Shown in pieces: positions 24,281 through 32,498 of a stretch of DNA of 64,000 bases. Numbering within the stretch: the stretch's first letter is position 1; every line of letters begins with the position of its first letter. The stretch spans positions 62,001 through 126,000 of the forward strand of contig NZ_JASAOF010000010.1 of NCBI RefSeq assembly GCF_029952525.1. Direction: 5' to 3'. The translations under genes and the position numbers were made by a program. The DNA is from Saccharopolyspora ipomoeae. GTDB taxonomy: Bacteria > Actinomycetota > Actinomycetes > Mycobacteriales > Pseudonocardiaceae. Below the pieces are notes generated by a model that made no database searches, had not been told where the DNA came from, and saw only the letters and a program-made list of their open reading frames with translations.

Positions 24281-25100
24281 TGAGAAATCTCTGATCGGTG
24301 CCCGCAGCGTGCTGTTCGTCCCCGGTGACCGCCCCGACCGGTTCGGCAAGGCCGTCGCGACCGGCGCGGACTTCGTGGTCCTGGACCTGGAGGACGCGGT
24401 CGCGCCCGAGTCCAAACCGGACGCCCGACGGGCCGTGTCGGACTGGCTGAAGACCGCGCCGTCGAACGTGATCGTGCGCGTCAACCCGCCCGCGACCCCG
24501 TGGTACGCCGAGGACGTGGCGGCGGTGCCCGGCGTCCCGGTGATGCTCCCGAAGGCCCAGGACCCCGCGGAGGTCGCCGCGCTGGCCGCCGATCTCGGCC
24601 CGAACCCGCAGATCATCCCGCTGGTCGAAACCGCGCTCGGGATCCACCGGGCCACCGAGGTCTGCGCCGTGGCGGGGGTGGTCCGGCCCGCGTTCGGCAG
24701 CGTCGACCTGGCCGCCGAGCTGGGCGTGGACCCGGCCGACAACGAGGCCCTGCGGTACGCCCGCTCCGCGCTGGTGCTGGCCGCGCGGGTGGCCGGGGCG
24801 GGGGCGCCGATCGACGGCGTCACCACCGCCGTGCGCGACGAGGAGACCTTGCTGGCCGACTCCGCGCACGCGCTCTCGCTCGGCTGCACCGCCAAGCTCT
24901 GCATCCACCCGGCGCAGGTCGAACCGGTCTCGCGGGCCTTCGCGCCCACCGCCGAAGAGGTCGAGTGGGCCAGGAAAGTGCTGGTCGCGGCGGGTGCCGG
25001 GGGAGTGGCGGTGCTCGACGGCAAGCTCATCGACCGCCCGGTCGAGCTGCGGGCGCGGGCGATCCTGCTGCGCGCCGGCGAGTCCGAATTTCCGCGGTGA
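24276..25100 (+). CDS. CitE-type beta-hydroxyacyl-CoA lyase
   Basis: 274 residues, HpcH/HpaI aldolase (CitE-like) TIM barrel. Characteristic strands: GARSVLFVPGDRPDRFGKA, DFVVLDLEDAVAPESKPDAR (Mg-binding Glu/Asp), VIVRVNPPATPWY, QIIPLVETALGI (Glu), and GSVDLAAELG. The end CTAKLCIHPAQVEPV carries the conserved IHP. Stand-alone enzymes of this type cleave citramalyl-CoA, malyl-CoA or HMG-CoA; M. tuberculosis Rv2498c is one. The neighbouring CoA-transferase, MaoC hydratase and acyl-CoA dehydrogenase make (S)-citramalyl-CoA cleavage to acetyl-CoA and pyruvate the best guess. First gene after the GntR regulator. Confidence 0.85.
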   Translation: MSEKSLIGARSVLFVPGDRPDRFGKAVATGADFVVLDLEDAVAPESKPDARRAVSDWLKTAPSNVIVRVNPPATPWYAEDVAAVPGVPVMLPKAQDPAEVAALAADLGPNPQIIPLVETALGIHRATEVCAVAGVVRPAFGSVDLAAELGVDPADNEALRYARSALVLAARVAGAGAPIDGVTTAVRDEETLLADSAHALSLGCTAKLCIHPAQVEPVSRAFAPTAEEVEWARKVLVAAGAGGVAVLDGKLIDRPVELRARAILLRAGESEFPR

Positions 25101-25111
25101 ACCCTTGCGGT

Positions 25112-25133
25112 TCTAAATGTCTGATGATTAGTG
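25112..25133. promoter_or_regulatory. Candidate GntR site 2, GTCTGATG motif
   Basis: TAAATGTCTGATGATTAGTG lies in the 127-bp gap between citE and the MFS gene and matches the motif at the citE start at most positions. The gap therefore likely holds a second regulated promoter for the six downstream genes. The remaining part of the gap is GC-rich with no other feature apart from GGAGGGAG before ATG 25228. Confidence 0.45.
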
Positions 25134-25227
25134 TCCGGGGTGTGGCCGGGACCACCCGGTCGCCCCGCGCACCACCGGCGCGGGGCCCGAGGAGCGCGCA
25201 GCGCAGCGCGCCGGAGGGAGCACGACA

Positions 25228-26610
25228 ATGGCGTCTCGACCGTCCGAACCCGGCACCGGCGCGGCACCGCCGACGACCACCGACCTCACCGCCCGCCTGG
25301 ACCGCATCCCGGTCGTCACCCCGCAGCACCACCGCTGGGCCTGGCTGCTGGGCTCGCTGTTCGTCTTCGACCTGGTCGACCTGAACTCCTTCGCCTTCGC
25401 CGCCCCGGCCCTGCGCGCCGAGTGGGGCCTGTCGATCGGCGCCGTCGGCGCGATCACCTCCGCCGGGTTCGTCGGCATGTTCGTCGGCGCCATCGTCGGC
25501 GGCCGGCTCTCCGACCGGATCGGACGTCGTCCCGTGCTCATCGGCGCGGTGTTCACCTACTCGCTGTTCTCACTGCTGAGCGCCTTCGCGGTCGGCCCGT
25601 GGTCGCTCGGAATCCTGCGCGTGCTCACCGGTTTCGGCCTGCAGGCCATGACCGGCGTGCTGCTGGTGTGGGTCAGCGAGATGTTCCCGCGCGCCCACCG
25701 CGGCCGCTGGCAGGCGCTGCTGCTGGCCATCGGCCTGGCCGGAGTTCCGATCGCGGCCTGGGCCGCGCGCCTGCTGGTGCCGCTGGGAGAGGGCGGCTGG
25801 CGGTGGATCTTCGTGATCGGCGCGCTGGGCGCGATCGCCGGTGTCATCGCGCTGAAGGTGCTGCCGGAGTCGGTGCGCTGGCGCGCCGCCCACGGCCTCA
25901 CCGGCGGCGAGGAGGCCCTGGTCGCCAAGCTGGAGGCCCAGGCCGAGAAGCGCACCGGCGAACCGCTGCCGGAACCCGTCGCCGAGAAGCCCGTCGTCGC
26001 GGGCAAGGTCGGCGAACTGCTGCGCGGCGCCACCCTGCGCAAGACGATCGTGGCCGCGCTGGCCTGCGTGTTCCTGATCCTGTCGTTCTACGGCTTCAGC
26101 TCGTGGGTCCCGACGCTGCTGGTCGAGCGCGGCTACACCACCGCGCAGAGCCTGACGTTCTCCTCGATCCTGGCGATCGCCGCGGTGCCCGGCGCGCTGC
26201 TGGCGATGCCGATCATCGACCGCTTCGAGCGCAAGACCGTCATCTTCGGGCTGCAGGTCGCGGTCGCCGTCCTGCTGCTGCTGTTCGGCCTGATCCCGCA
26301 CTCGGCCGCCATCCTGATCTGCGGTTTCGGCGCCGCGATGCTGATGCAGACCGGTGTCGCCACGCTCTACACCTACATCGCCGAGGTCTTCCCGCTGCAC
26401 CTGCGCGGACTCGGATCCGGCATCGCCAACGGCTCCGGGCGGCTGGCCGGTGTGGTCGGCGGACTGCTGGTGGCGGGCCTGTACTCCGGCCTCGGGCTGC
26501 CCGCCGTCTACGTCTACCTCGCCGTCGCCGCCCTGGCGATGGGCCTGGTGATGCTGCTGTTCGGCGAGCGCACCACCAACCGCCGACTGGAAGAGATCGA
26601 ACGCGCCTGA
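25228..26610 (+). CDS. MFS aromatic-acid/dicarboxylate-type transporter
   Basis: 460 residues, 12 hydrophobic segments. The acid:H+ symporter (AAHS/sugar-porter-like) marks are LFVFDLVDLNSFAFAAPALR in TM1 and GGRLSDRIGRRPVLIGAV in the TM2-3 loop. TM4 reads RVLTGFGLQAMTGVLLVWVSE, and IDRFERKTVIFGL is the second-half copy. A charged loop of about 50 residues (LVAKLEAQAEKRTGEPLPEP) separates the halves. Its place between the lyase and the CoA-transferase suggests it imports the acid that the operon breaks down. Confidence 0.83.
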   Translation: MASRPSEPGTGAAPPTTTDLTARLDRIPVVTPQHHRWAWLLGSLFVFDLVDLNSFAFAAPALRAEWGLSIGAVGAITSAGFVGMFVGAIVGGRLSDRIGRRPVLIGAVFTYSLFSLLSAFAVGPWSLGILRVLTGFGLQAMTGVLLVWVSEMFPRAHRGRWQALLLAIGLAGVPIAAWAARLLVPLGEGGWRWIFVIGALGAIAGVIALKVLPESVRWRAAHGLTGGEEALVAKLEAQAEKRTGEPLPEPVAEKPVVAGKVGELLRGATLRKTIVAALACVFLILSFYGFSSWVPTLLVERGYTTAQSLTFSSILAIAAVPGALLAMPIIDRFERKTVIFGLQVAVAVLLLLFGLIPHSAAILICGFGAAMLMQTGVATLYTYIAEVFPLHLRGLGSGIANGSGRLAGVVGGLLVAGLYSGLGLPAVYVYLAVAALAMGLVMLLFGERTTNRRLEEIERA

Positions 26611-26634
26611 GCGCGACGAAGGAGTGTGCAACGC

Positions 26635-27159
26635 ATGTCCGTGAAACCCGGCTGGCAGGGCCGATTCTTCGAGGACTTCGAGATCGGCGACATCTACCAG
26701 CACCCGCTGGGCCGCACGATCACCGACACCGACAACACCTGGTTCACGCTGCTGACGATGAACACCAACCAGGCGCACTTCAACGCCCAGGTCGGCGCGG
26801 ACTCGGAATTCGGGAAGATGCTGGTGGTCTCGCCCCTGACGATCTCCATCGCCATAGGGCAGTCGGTCACCGACCTGACCCAGAACGCCTTCGCCAACCT
26901 CGGTCTCGACGAGCTCAAGCTGACCGCGCCGGTCTTCTCCGGCGACACCCTGTGGTCGGAGTCGATCGTGCTGTCCAAGCGCGAGTCCGGATCGCGCCCG
27001 AAGGCGGGCATCGTCACCGTCAAGACCCGCACCCTCAACCAGGACGCGGTCGAGGTCCTGTCGTTCAAGCGCACCTTCTACGTGCACAAGAAGGAAGCCG
27101 GCGGGGCGGGGACGCTGTTCCCGCAGGCCACCGAGCCGCTGAGCCTGGAGGAGTCATGA
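26635..27159 (+). CDS. MaoC-type hydratase (itaconyl/mesaconyl-CoA hydratase-like)
   Basis: 174 residues, one hot-dog domain. FEDFEIGDIYQHPLGRTITD at the N-terminus and NTWFTLLTMNTNQAHFNAQ hold the hydratase Asp/Asn-His pair region. KMLVVSPLTISIAIGQSVTDL and PVFSGDTLWSESIVLSKRES follow. This specific subtype accompanies CitE-like lyases and CaiB-type transferases in C5-dicarboxylate and leucine-type pathways (M. tuberculosis Rv2499c lies next to Rv2498c). It would hydrate itaconyl- or mesaconyl-CoA to citramalyl- or methylmalyl-CoA. AAGGAG precedes ATG 26635; its stop overlaps the transferase start. Confidence 0.85.
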   Translation: MSVKPGWQGRFFEDFEIGDIYQHPLGRTITDTDNTWFTLLTMNTNQAHFNAQVGADSEFGKMLVVSPLTISIAIGQSVTDLTQNAFANLGLDELKLTAPVFSGDTLWSESIVLSKRESGSRPKAGIVTVKTRTLNQDAVEVLSFKRTFYVHKKEAGGAGTLFPQATEPLSLEES

Positions 27160-28361
27160 GGCCCCTGGAGGACGTGCGGATCGTCTCGCTGGAGCAGTAC
27201 GGCGCGGGCCCCTTCGGCTCGATGCACCTGGCCGAGCTGGGCGCGCAGATCATCAAGATCGAGGACCCATCGGTCGACGGCGACGTGGGGCGCACCGTCC
27301 CGCCCTACGCCACCGACGGCGACTCGCTGTTCTTCCAGTCGTTCAACCGCGACAAGTCCTCGATCACCCTCGACATCCGCACCGACGAGGGCCGCGGGGT
27401 CTTCGAGGACCTGGTGCGCGAGGCCGACGCGGTGTACTCGAACCTGCGCGGCGACGTGCCGGAGAAGCTGCGCATCCGCTACGACGACCTCAAGGACGTC
27501 AACCCGCGCATCGTCTGCTGCTCGCTGACCGGCTTCGGCATGACCGGGCCGCGCTCGAAGGAACCCGGCTACGACTACGTGCTGCAGGCCCTCGGCGGGT
27601 GGATGTCGCTGACCGGCGAACCCGGTGGTGCGCCGCAGAAGACCGGTCTGTCCCTCGTGGACTACTGCGGCGGGTACGTGGCGGCGATCTCGCTGCTGTC
27701 GGGCATCCACGCCGCCCGCCGCGACGGCATCGGCACCGACTGCGACCTGTCGCTCTACGACACCGCGATCAGCCTGCTCACCTACCCCGGCACCTGGCAC
27801 CTCACCGCCGGGTACGAGCCCGCCCGGACCCGGCAGTCGGCGCACCCGTCGCTGGTGCCGTTCCAGGCGTTCGAGGCCGCCGACGGGTGGCTGGTGATCG
27901 GCTGCGCGAAGGAGAAGTTCTGGCAGCGGCTCACCGAGGTCATCGGCAGGCCCGACCTCGCCGCCGACGAGCGCTTCAAGACCTTCGCCGACCGCGACCG
28001 CCACCGCGCGGAACTCCTCCCGGAGCTGGAGGGGATCCTGCGCACCCGCACCGTCGCCGACTGGCTGGAACCGCTGTACGCGGCGTCGATCCCGTGCGCG
28101 CCGATCAACGACGTCGCCGCGGCGATGACCGAACCGCACACCGTGCAGCGCGACCTCATCGCCAGCACCGAGCACCCCGCGTTCGGCACCGTGCGCACCC
28201 TGCGCAGCGCCGTCCGCGTCGGCCCGCCCGGAGCCGACCGGGCGCCGACCCGACCGGCGCCCGCGATGGGCGCCGACACCGACCGGATCCTGCGGGACCT
28301 GGGCTACACCGACGAGGCGATCGCCGAGCTGCACGAAGCCGGCGTGCTGGGGAAGGGCTGA
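27156..28361 (+). CDS. CaiB/BaiF class III CoA-transferase
   Basis: 401 residues. Start PLEDVRIVSLEQYGAGPFGSMHLAELGAQIIKIEDP is the family signature. The active-site Asp is in TGLSLVDYCGG (about residue 167), followed by the large insert and the C-terminal GYTDEAIAELHEAGV. Class III enzymes move CoA between carboxylic acids through an aspartyl-CoA thioester. In this operon it would activate a C5 dicarboxylate using succinyl-CoA or another donor. ATG 27156 overlaps the MaoC stop (ATGA), and the dehydrogenase follows 3 nt after its stop, so the operon is tight. Confidence 0.88.
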   Translation: MRPLEDVRIVSLEQYGAGPFGSMHLAELGAQIIKIEDPSVDGDVGRTVPPYATDGDSLFFQSFNRDKSSITLDIRTDEGRGVFEDLVREADAVYSNLRGDVPEKLRIRYDDLKDVNPRIVCCSLTGFGMTGPRSKEPGYDYVLQALGGWMSLTGEPGGAPQKTGLSLVDYCGGYVAAISLLSGIHAARRDGIGTDCDLSLYDTAISLLTYPGTWHLTAGYEPARTRQSAHPSLVPFQAFEAADGWLVIGCAKEKFWQRLTEVIGRPDLAADERFKTFADRDRHRAELLPELEGILRTRTVADWLEPLYAASIPCAPINDVAAAMTEPHTVQRDLIASTEHPAFGTVRTLRSAVRVGPPGADRAPTRPAPAMGADTDRILRDLGYTDEAIAELHEAGVLGKG

Positions 28362-28364
28362 GCA

Positions 28365-29528
28365 ATGGACTTCACGCTCAACGACGAACAACGGCTGTTC
28401 CGCGACACGCTGCGCGACTTCGTCGACCGCGAGATCGTGCCGGTGGCCCGCGACTGGGAGGCGTCCGGCCGGTACCCGACCGAGATCGTGGAGGGGATGA
28501 AGCAGCTCGGCCTGTTCGGCCTCGCCGTCCCCGAGGAGCACGGCGGGCTCGGTGCCGACACGGTGTCGTTCGCGCTGGCCTTCGAGGAGATCTCGCGCGG
28601 CTGGATGGGCATCGCCGGCATCCTCGGCAGCCACTCGGTGTCCTGCTTCATGCTCGCCCGGCACGGCACCGAGGAGCAGAAGGCCAAGTACCTGCCGGAA
28701 CTGGCCACCGGGCAGCGCCGCACCGGCATCGCGCTCACCGAACCCGGCGCGGGCACCGATCTGCAGGGCATCCTCACCACCGCCCGCCGCGACGGCGACG
28801 ACTACGTCATCAACGGCACCAAGATGTGGATCACCAACGCCCGGCACGCCGACCCGCTGCCGGTGCTGGTCAAGACCGATCCCGGCGCCAGCCCCGCGCA
28901 CCGGGGCATGAGCATCCTGCTCGTCGACGCCGACACGCCCGGCCTGGAAGTCACCCGCGACATCGGCAAGCTCGGCTACAAGGGCACCGAGTCCTGCGAG
29001 GTCGTGCTCACCGACGTGCGGGTCCCGTCCTCCCAGCTGCTCGGCGGCGTCGAGGGGCGCGGCATGCAGCAGGCGCTGTCGTCGCTGGAGACCGGGCGGA
29101 TCAACATCGCGGCGCGCAGCGTCGGCATCGCCCAGCGCGCCTACGAGGAAGCACTCGGCTACGCCCGCGACCGCACCGCGTTCGGCCAGCCCATCGGCGA
29201 CTTCCAGGCGGTGCAGCTGCGCATCGCCGAGATCGCCGTGCGCCTGCAGTCGGCGCGGCTGATGACCTACTGGGCGGCCTCGCGGATGGACGACGGGGTG
29301 CGGATGGACACCGAGTCCGGCATGGCCAAGATCTTCGCCTCCGAGCAGGCCCTGGCCTGCGCGACCGACGCCATGCGCATCCACGGCGGCTACGGTTACT
29401 CCACGGAGTTCGAGGTCGAGCGGCTGTACCGGGACGCCCCGCTGATGTCGATCGGCGAGGGCACCAACGACGTGCTGCGCGGCGTGGTCGCCAAGGCGCT
29501 GCTCGCGGGCAAGGCGACGTTGCGGTGA
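28365..29528 (+). CDS. Acyl-CoA dehydrogenase
   Basis: 387 residues, complete ACAD fold. Substrate/flavin motifs are TGIALTEPGAGTDLQGI (about 125) and MWITNARHADPL. The helical domain carries RTAFGQPIGDFQAVQ, and IHGGYGYSTEFEVERLYRD leads to the catalytic Glu in SIGEGTNDV (about 367). In the setting of a CoA-transferase and a mesaconyl/itaconyl-type hydratase, it could be a methylsuccinyl-CoA or related branched dicarboxylyl-CoA dehydrogenase. An ordinary short-branched acyl substrate cannot be excluded. It starts 3 nt after the CoA-transferase stop. Confidence 0.88.
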   Translation: MDFTLNDEQRLFRDTLRDFVDREIVPVARDWEASGRYPTEIVEGMKQLGLFGLAVPEEHGGLGADTVSFALAFEEISRGWMGIAGILGSHSVSCFMLARHGTEEQKAKYLPELATGQRRTGIALTEPGAGTDLQGILTTARRDGDDYVINGTKMWITNARHADPLPVLVKTDPGASPAHRGMSILLVDADTPGLEVTRDIGKLGYKGTESCEVVLTDVRVPSSQLLGGVEGRGMQQALSSLETGRINIAARSVGIAQRAYEEALGYARDRTAFGQPIGDFQAVQLRIAEIAVRLQSARLMTYWAASRMDDGVRMDTESGMAKIFASEQALACATDAMRIHGGYGYSTEFEVERLYRDAPLMSIGEGTNDVLRGVVAKALLAGKATLR

Positions 29529-29548
29529 CGCGAACAGGAGGATCGACG

Positions 29549-30910
29549 ATGACTCTGTCCCGGCAGGTGGCCGATTTCGCCGCGAAGGCCTCGCTCTCGG
29601 ACGTACCGGAGGAGGTGCTGCTGCGCGCCCGGCACCTCGTGCTCGACGCCGTCGGACTCGCCTTCGCCTCCACCCGCTACCCGTTCGCGGCGGTCGCGCG
29701 GGACGCGCTGAGCGCGTTCGGCGGCGGTGACCACCCGGTGCTGGCGATGCCCGACCGGCTCCCGGCGCGCGACGCCGCGGTGCTCAACGGCGTGCTCATC
29801 CACGGCATGGACTTCGACGACACCCACATCCCGGCGGTCACGCACGTCTCGGCGGCCGCGCTGCCCGCGGCGCTGTCGGCGGCGGTCGCCCAGGGCGCCA
29901 CCACCCGGGACCTGCTGCTGGCCTACGTCCTCGGCGTGGAGGTCTCGGCGCGGGTCGGCGTCGGCGGGGCCGGCGGGTTCCACGACGTCGGGTTCCACCC
30001 GACGGCCGTCGCGGGCGCGTTCGGCGCGTCGGTGGCCGCGGGCAAGATCACCGGGCTCGACGCCGACGGGCTCGCCACCGCCCAGGGCATCGTGGGGTCG
30101 ATGAGCTCCGGTCTGCTGGAGTTCCTCGCCGACGGCGCCTGGACCAAGCGCCTGCACCCGGGCTGGGCGGCCATGTCGGGCCTGACCGCCGCGGGCTTCG
30201 CGAAGGCGGGCTGGACCGGGCCGAACGAGGTCTACGAAGGCCGGTTCGGGCTCTACAACACGCACCTGACCGGCCGCGAGACGCGCCCCGAGGCCGTGGT
30301 CGAGGGCTGGGGCGAGACGTGGGAGCTGATGCGCACCGCCGTCAAGCCCTACCCGATCTGCCACTTCATCCACGCCTTCGCCGACGCCGCGCTGATCCTG
30401 CGCCCCGAGATCGGCGACACCGAGATCAGCAGCATCCGGTGCGCCATCCACCCGGTGCCGGGCAAGGTCGTGTGCGAGCCGCTGGAGGTCAAGTGGGCTC
30501 CGCGCGACGAGTACGACGCCAAGTTCAGCCTCCCGTTCGTGGTCGCGGCCGCCCTGCAGCGCGGGCGCTTCACGCTCACCGAGCTGGAGGACGAGGCGCT
30601 GCGGGACAGGGGGATTCTCGACCTGGCGGGCAAGGTGACCGTCGTCGACGACGACGAGAGCGCTTTCCCCGGAGCGTATTCCGGATACGTGGAGATCGAG
30701 CTGGCCGACGGGCGGGTGCTGCGGCACCGCGAGCAGGTCAACCGCGGCCACGACGAGCGCCCGCTGAGCAACGACGAGATCGTCGCGAAGTTCCACGACA
30801 CCATCGGCACCGCGGCCTCGACGGCCACCGCCGAGAAGGTGCTCGACGCGGTCCTCTCGCTCGGCGACAACACCCCGGCGGCCGACTTCGCGGAGGCCTG
30901 CCGTGGCTGA
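29549..30910 (+). CDS. MmgE/PrpD-family dehydratase/decarboxylase
   Basis: 453 residues. Family segments: HLVLDAVGLAFASTRYPF, NGVLIHGMDFDDTHIPAVTH (GMDFDDTH active-site loop), FHDVGFHPTAVAGAFGASVAAG, TKRLHPGWAAMSG and KPYPICHFIHAFADA. The family contains 2-methylcitrate dehydratase and cis-aconitate decarboxylase, which makes itaconate. In a C5-dicarboxylate cluster either a related dehydratase or isomerase is plausible. AGGAGG sits 7 nt before ATG 29549; GTG 29525 overlapping the previous stop is less likely. It is followed by an LLM gene whose start overlaps its stop. Confidence 0.85.
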   Translation: MTLSRQVADFAAKASLSDVPEEVLLRARHLVLDAVGLAFASTRYPFAAVARDALSAFGGGDHPVLAMPDRLPARDAAVLNGVLIHGMDFDDTHIPAVTHVSAAALPAALSAAVAQGATTRDLLLAYVLGVEVSARVGVGGAGGFHDVGFHPTAVAGAFGASVAAGKITGLDADGLATAQGIVGSMSSGLLEFLADGAWTKRLHPGWAAMSGLTAAGFAKAGWTGPNEVYEGRFGLYNTHLTGRETRPEAVVEGWGETWELMRTAVKPYPICHFIHAFADAALILRPEIGDTEISSIRCAIHPVPGKVVCEPLEVKWAPRDEYDAKFSLPFVVAAALQRGRFTLTELEDEALRDRGILDLAGKVTVVDDDESAFPGAYSGYVEIELADGRVLRHREQVNRGHDERPLSNDEIVAKFHDTIGTAASTATAEKVLDAVLSLGDNTPAADFAEACRG

Positions 30911-31964
30911 CCCCGTGGTGGCCGACTCTGTTGTGGCTGATTCTGTTGTGGCTGACGGGGTGCGGGTCGGAGTCTTCCTGACCCACCAGCAGCCCGAAGG
31001 GCGGGACCCGGTCGAGGCGTTGGGCGAACAGCTCCGCCTCGTCCGGGCCGCCCGGGACGGCGGGTTGGACTCGGTGTTCGCCGGGCAGCACCACCTGCCC
31101 GAGTCGTTCTCGCACATCCAGCCGCTGCCGTGGTTGGCCCGGCTGGCGGCCGAGGCAGGGGAGATGCGCATCGGGACCGGGATCCACCTGCTCGCGCTGC
31201 ACAACCCGGTCGACACGGCCGAGAACTTCGCGAGCCTCGACGCGGTCACCGGCGGGCGCTCGGTCTTCGGCGTGGGCCTGGGCTACCGGGAGGTCGAGTA
31301 CGCGGCGTTCGGGATCCCGCCGGAGCAGAAGGTCAAGCGGTTCACCGAGAACCTGCGCATCGTCCAGGAGCTGTGGAGCGGCGAACCGGTCCACGCCGAC
31401 AACCCGTGGTGCCGCCTCGATGGCGTCCGCTCCACGTCGCTGCCGCGCAGCAAGCCCCCGGTGTGGATGGCGGCGAACTCCGACGGCGCGGTCCGCCGCG
31501 CCGCCCGGCTCGCCGACACGTGGATGATCAACCCGCACGCCACGAGCGCCACGATCCGCAGGCAGCTCGACCTGTTCCACGCCGAACGCGCGGTAGCGGG
31601 CCGTGAACCCGTCCGCGAACTGCCGCTCATGCGCGAGATCTACTGCGCCCCCACGAAAGATCGCGCCCTGGAGCTCGCCCGACCGCACCTGACCCGCAAG
31701 TACCAGGTCTACGCCGACTGGGGCCAGGACAAGGTGATGCCGGACCGGGAATCCTTCCGCACCGACTACGCCGAACTCGCCGACGACCGCTTCATCGTCG
31801 GCTCCCCGCAGGACTGCGTCGACGCGTTGCTCCCGTGGCGGGACTCCTTGGGTGTCAACCACTTCATCCTCCGCACCGACTGGGCGGGGATGCCGGTGGA
31901 AGACGCCCTGGCGTCGCTCCACCTCCTCGCCACCGAGGTCGCCCCCGCCCTCCGCTCGTCCTGA
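30903..31964 (+). CDS. LLM-class flavin-dependent oxidoreductase
   Basis: 353 residues from GTG 30903. The TIM-barrel signs are GVRVGVFLTHQQPEG, DSVFAGQHHLPESFSH, MRIGTGIHLLALHNPVDTAE and VFGVGLGYREVEYAAFGI. The first 18 residues are an imperfect triple repeat of VVADS, encoded by three 15-bp units (GTGGCTGATTCTGTT). Each unit contains an in-frame GTG, so GTG 30903, 30918, 30933 and 30948 are all possible starts, and the leader probably arose by slippage duplication. Last gene of the operon; its substrate is unknown and its link to dicarboxylate breakdown unclear. Confidence 0.8.
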   Translation: MADPVVADSVVADSVVADGVRVGVFLTHQQPEGRDPVEALGEQLRLVRAARDGGLDSVFAGQHHLPESFSHIQPLPWLARLAAEAGEMRIGTGIHLLALHNPVDTAENFASLDAVTGGRSVFGVGLGYREVEYAAFGIPPEQKVKRFTENLRIVQELWSGEPVHADNPWCRLDGVRSTSLPRSKPPVWMAANSDGAVRRAARLADTWMINPHATSATIRRQLDLFHAERAVAGREPVRELPLMREIYCAPTKDRALELARPHLTRKYQVYADWGQDKVMPDRESFRTDYAELADDRFIVGSPQDCVDALLPWRDSLGVNHFILRTDWAGMPVEDALASLHLLATEVAPALRSS

Positions 31965-31976
31965 CCCCCGGTGGGC

Positions 31977-32149
31977 TGACGGATTACCGGAGTAATCCGG
32001 TGACGGAAAACTCCCGTAATCCGGTGACGGAAAACTGCCGTAATCCGGTGACGGAAAACTGCCGTAATCCGGTGACGGATTACTCCCGTATTCCGGTGGC
32101 GGATTACGGGAGTAATCGGGGTGACGGAATACTGCCGTAATCCGTCACC
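31977..32149. repeat. Tandem array of seven 24-bp palindromic units
   Basis: Seven head-to-tail units, consensus TGACGGAAAACTGCCGTAATCCGG. Four are nearly identical, and outer units read GGATTAC...GTAATCC, which is itself an inverted repeat. One unit has 25 bp. The array fills the gap between the LLM stop and the zinc-finger gene on the other strand. It could be a strong multi-hairpin terminator between two convergent genes, a cluster of protein-binding sites, or a variable-number repeat. No spacers exist, so it is not CRISPR. Confidence 0.85.
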
Positions 32150-32166
32150 TCGGGATGGGAGGTGGG

Positions 32167-32382
32167 CTAGGGCAAGGAGTCCGCTATCTTTCGAGCCTTC
32201 TCGTAGCAGTCCTCGCAGGTGGGCCAGAACCAGGCGAGTTCGGAGTTGTCGGCGCTCTGCTCGGTCAAGCCGCACAGCGTCGACACCGAAGTCCCGGTCG
32301 GGTAGACGAAAGTTCCTTCCGGGCGCGGGTCCTCGCTCGCATGACGTGCCAATGCCGACGGAACCCAATGAAACGGATACAT
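32167..32382 (-). CDS. Small actinobacterial zinc-finger-like protein
   Basis: 71 residues. It begins MYPFHWVPSALARHASEDP, has STLCGLTEQSADNSELAWFW and ends with TCEDCYEKARKIADSL. One Cys after a threonine-rich strand, the TCxxC pair and the His residues near the start suggest a zinc site. Small proteins with this layout are common in Pseudonocardiaceae beside DUF5753 regulators and DUF397 proteins. GGGGGT lies 6 nt before ATG 32382. It is divergent from the HTH gene at 32499 and may be part of the same module. Function unknown. Confidence 0.68.
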   Translation of the reverse strand: MYPFHWVPSALARHASEDPRPEGTFVYPTGTSVSTLCGLTEQSADNSELAWFWPTCEDCYEKARKIADSLP

Positions 32383-32439
32383 CGCTGACCCCCAGGTGAT
32401 CTGTGACTGTCCACATCAGAATCGACGTCTACTAGTCAG

Positions 32440-32457
32440 CGATCAAGTACCTGATCG
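32440..32457. promoter_or_regulatory. Inverted repeat CGATCA-N6-TGATCG
   Basis: Perfect 6-bp arms with a 6-bp spacer between the divergent zinc-finger and HTH genes, about 40 bp before the HTH start. The region is relatively AT-rich for this genome and contains TATA-like GGATATAC. It is a plausible operator for the XRE-type protein encoded next to it. Confidence 0.4.
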
Positions 32458-32498
32458 AGCGATGGATATACCAGTTCAGAGGGCCTACGTTTCGTCTC

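Noticed and set aside
27078-29384. 768-codon minus-strand frame
   Set aside because: Antisense to the CoA-transferase and acyl-CoA dehydrogenase genes, whose families are clear; the protein has no recognisable domain.
31977-32149. CRISPR array
   Set aside because: Units are contiguous with no unique spacers and no cas genes are near.
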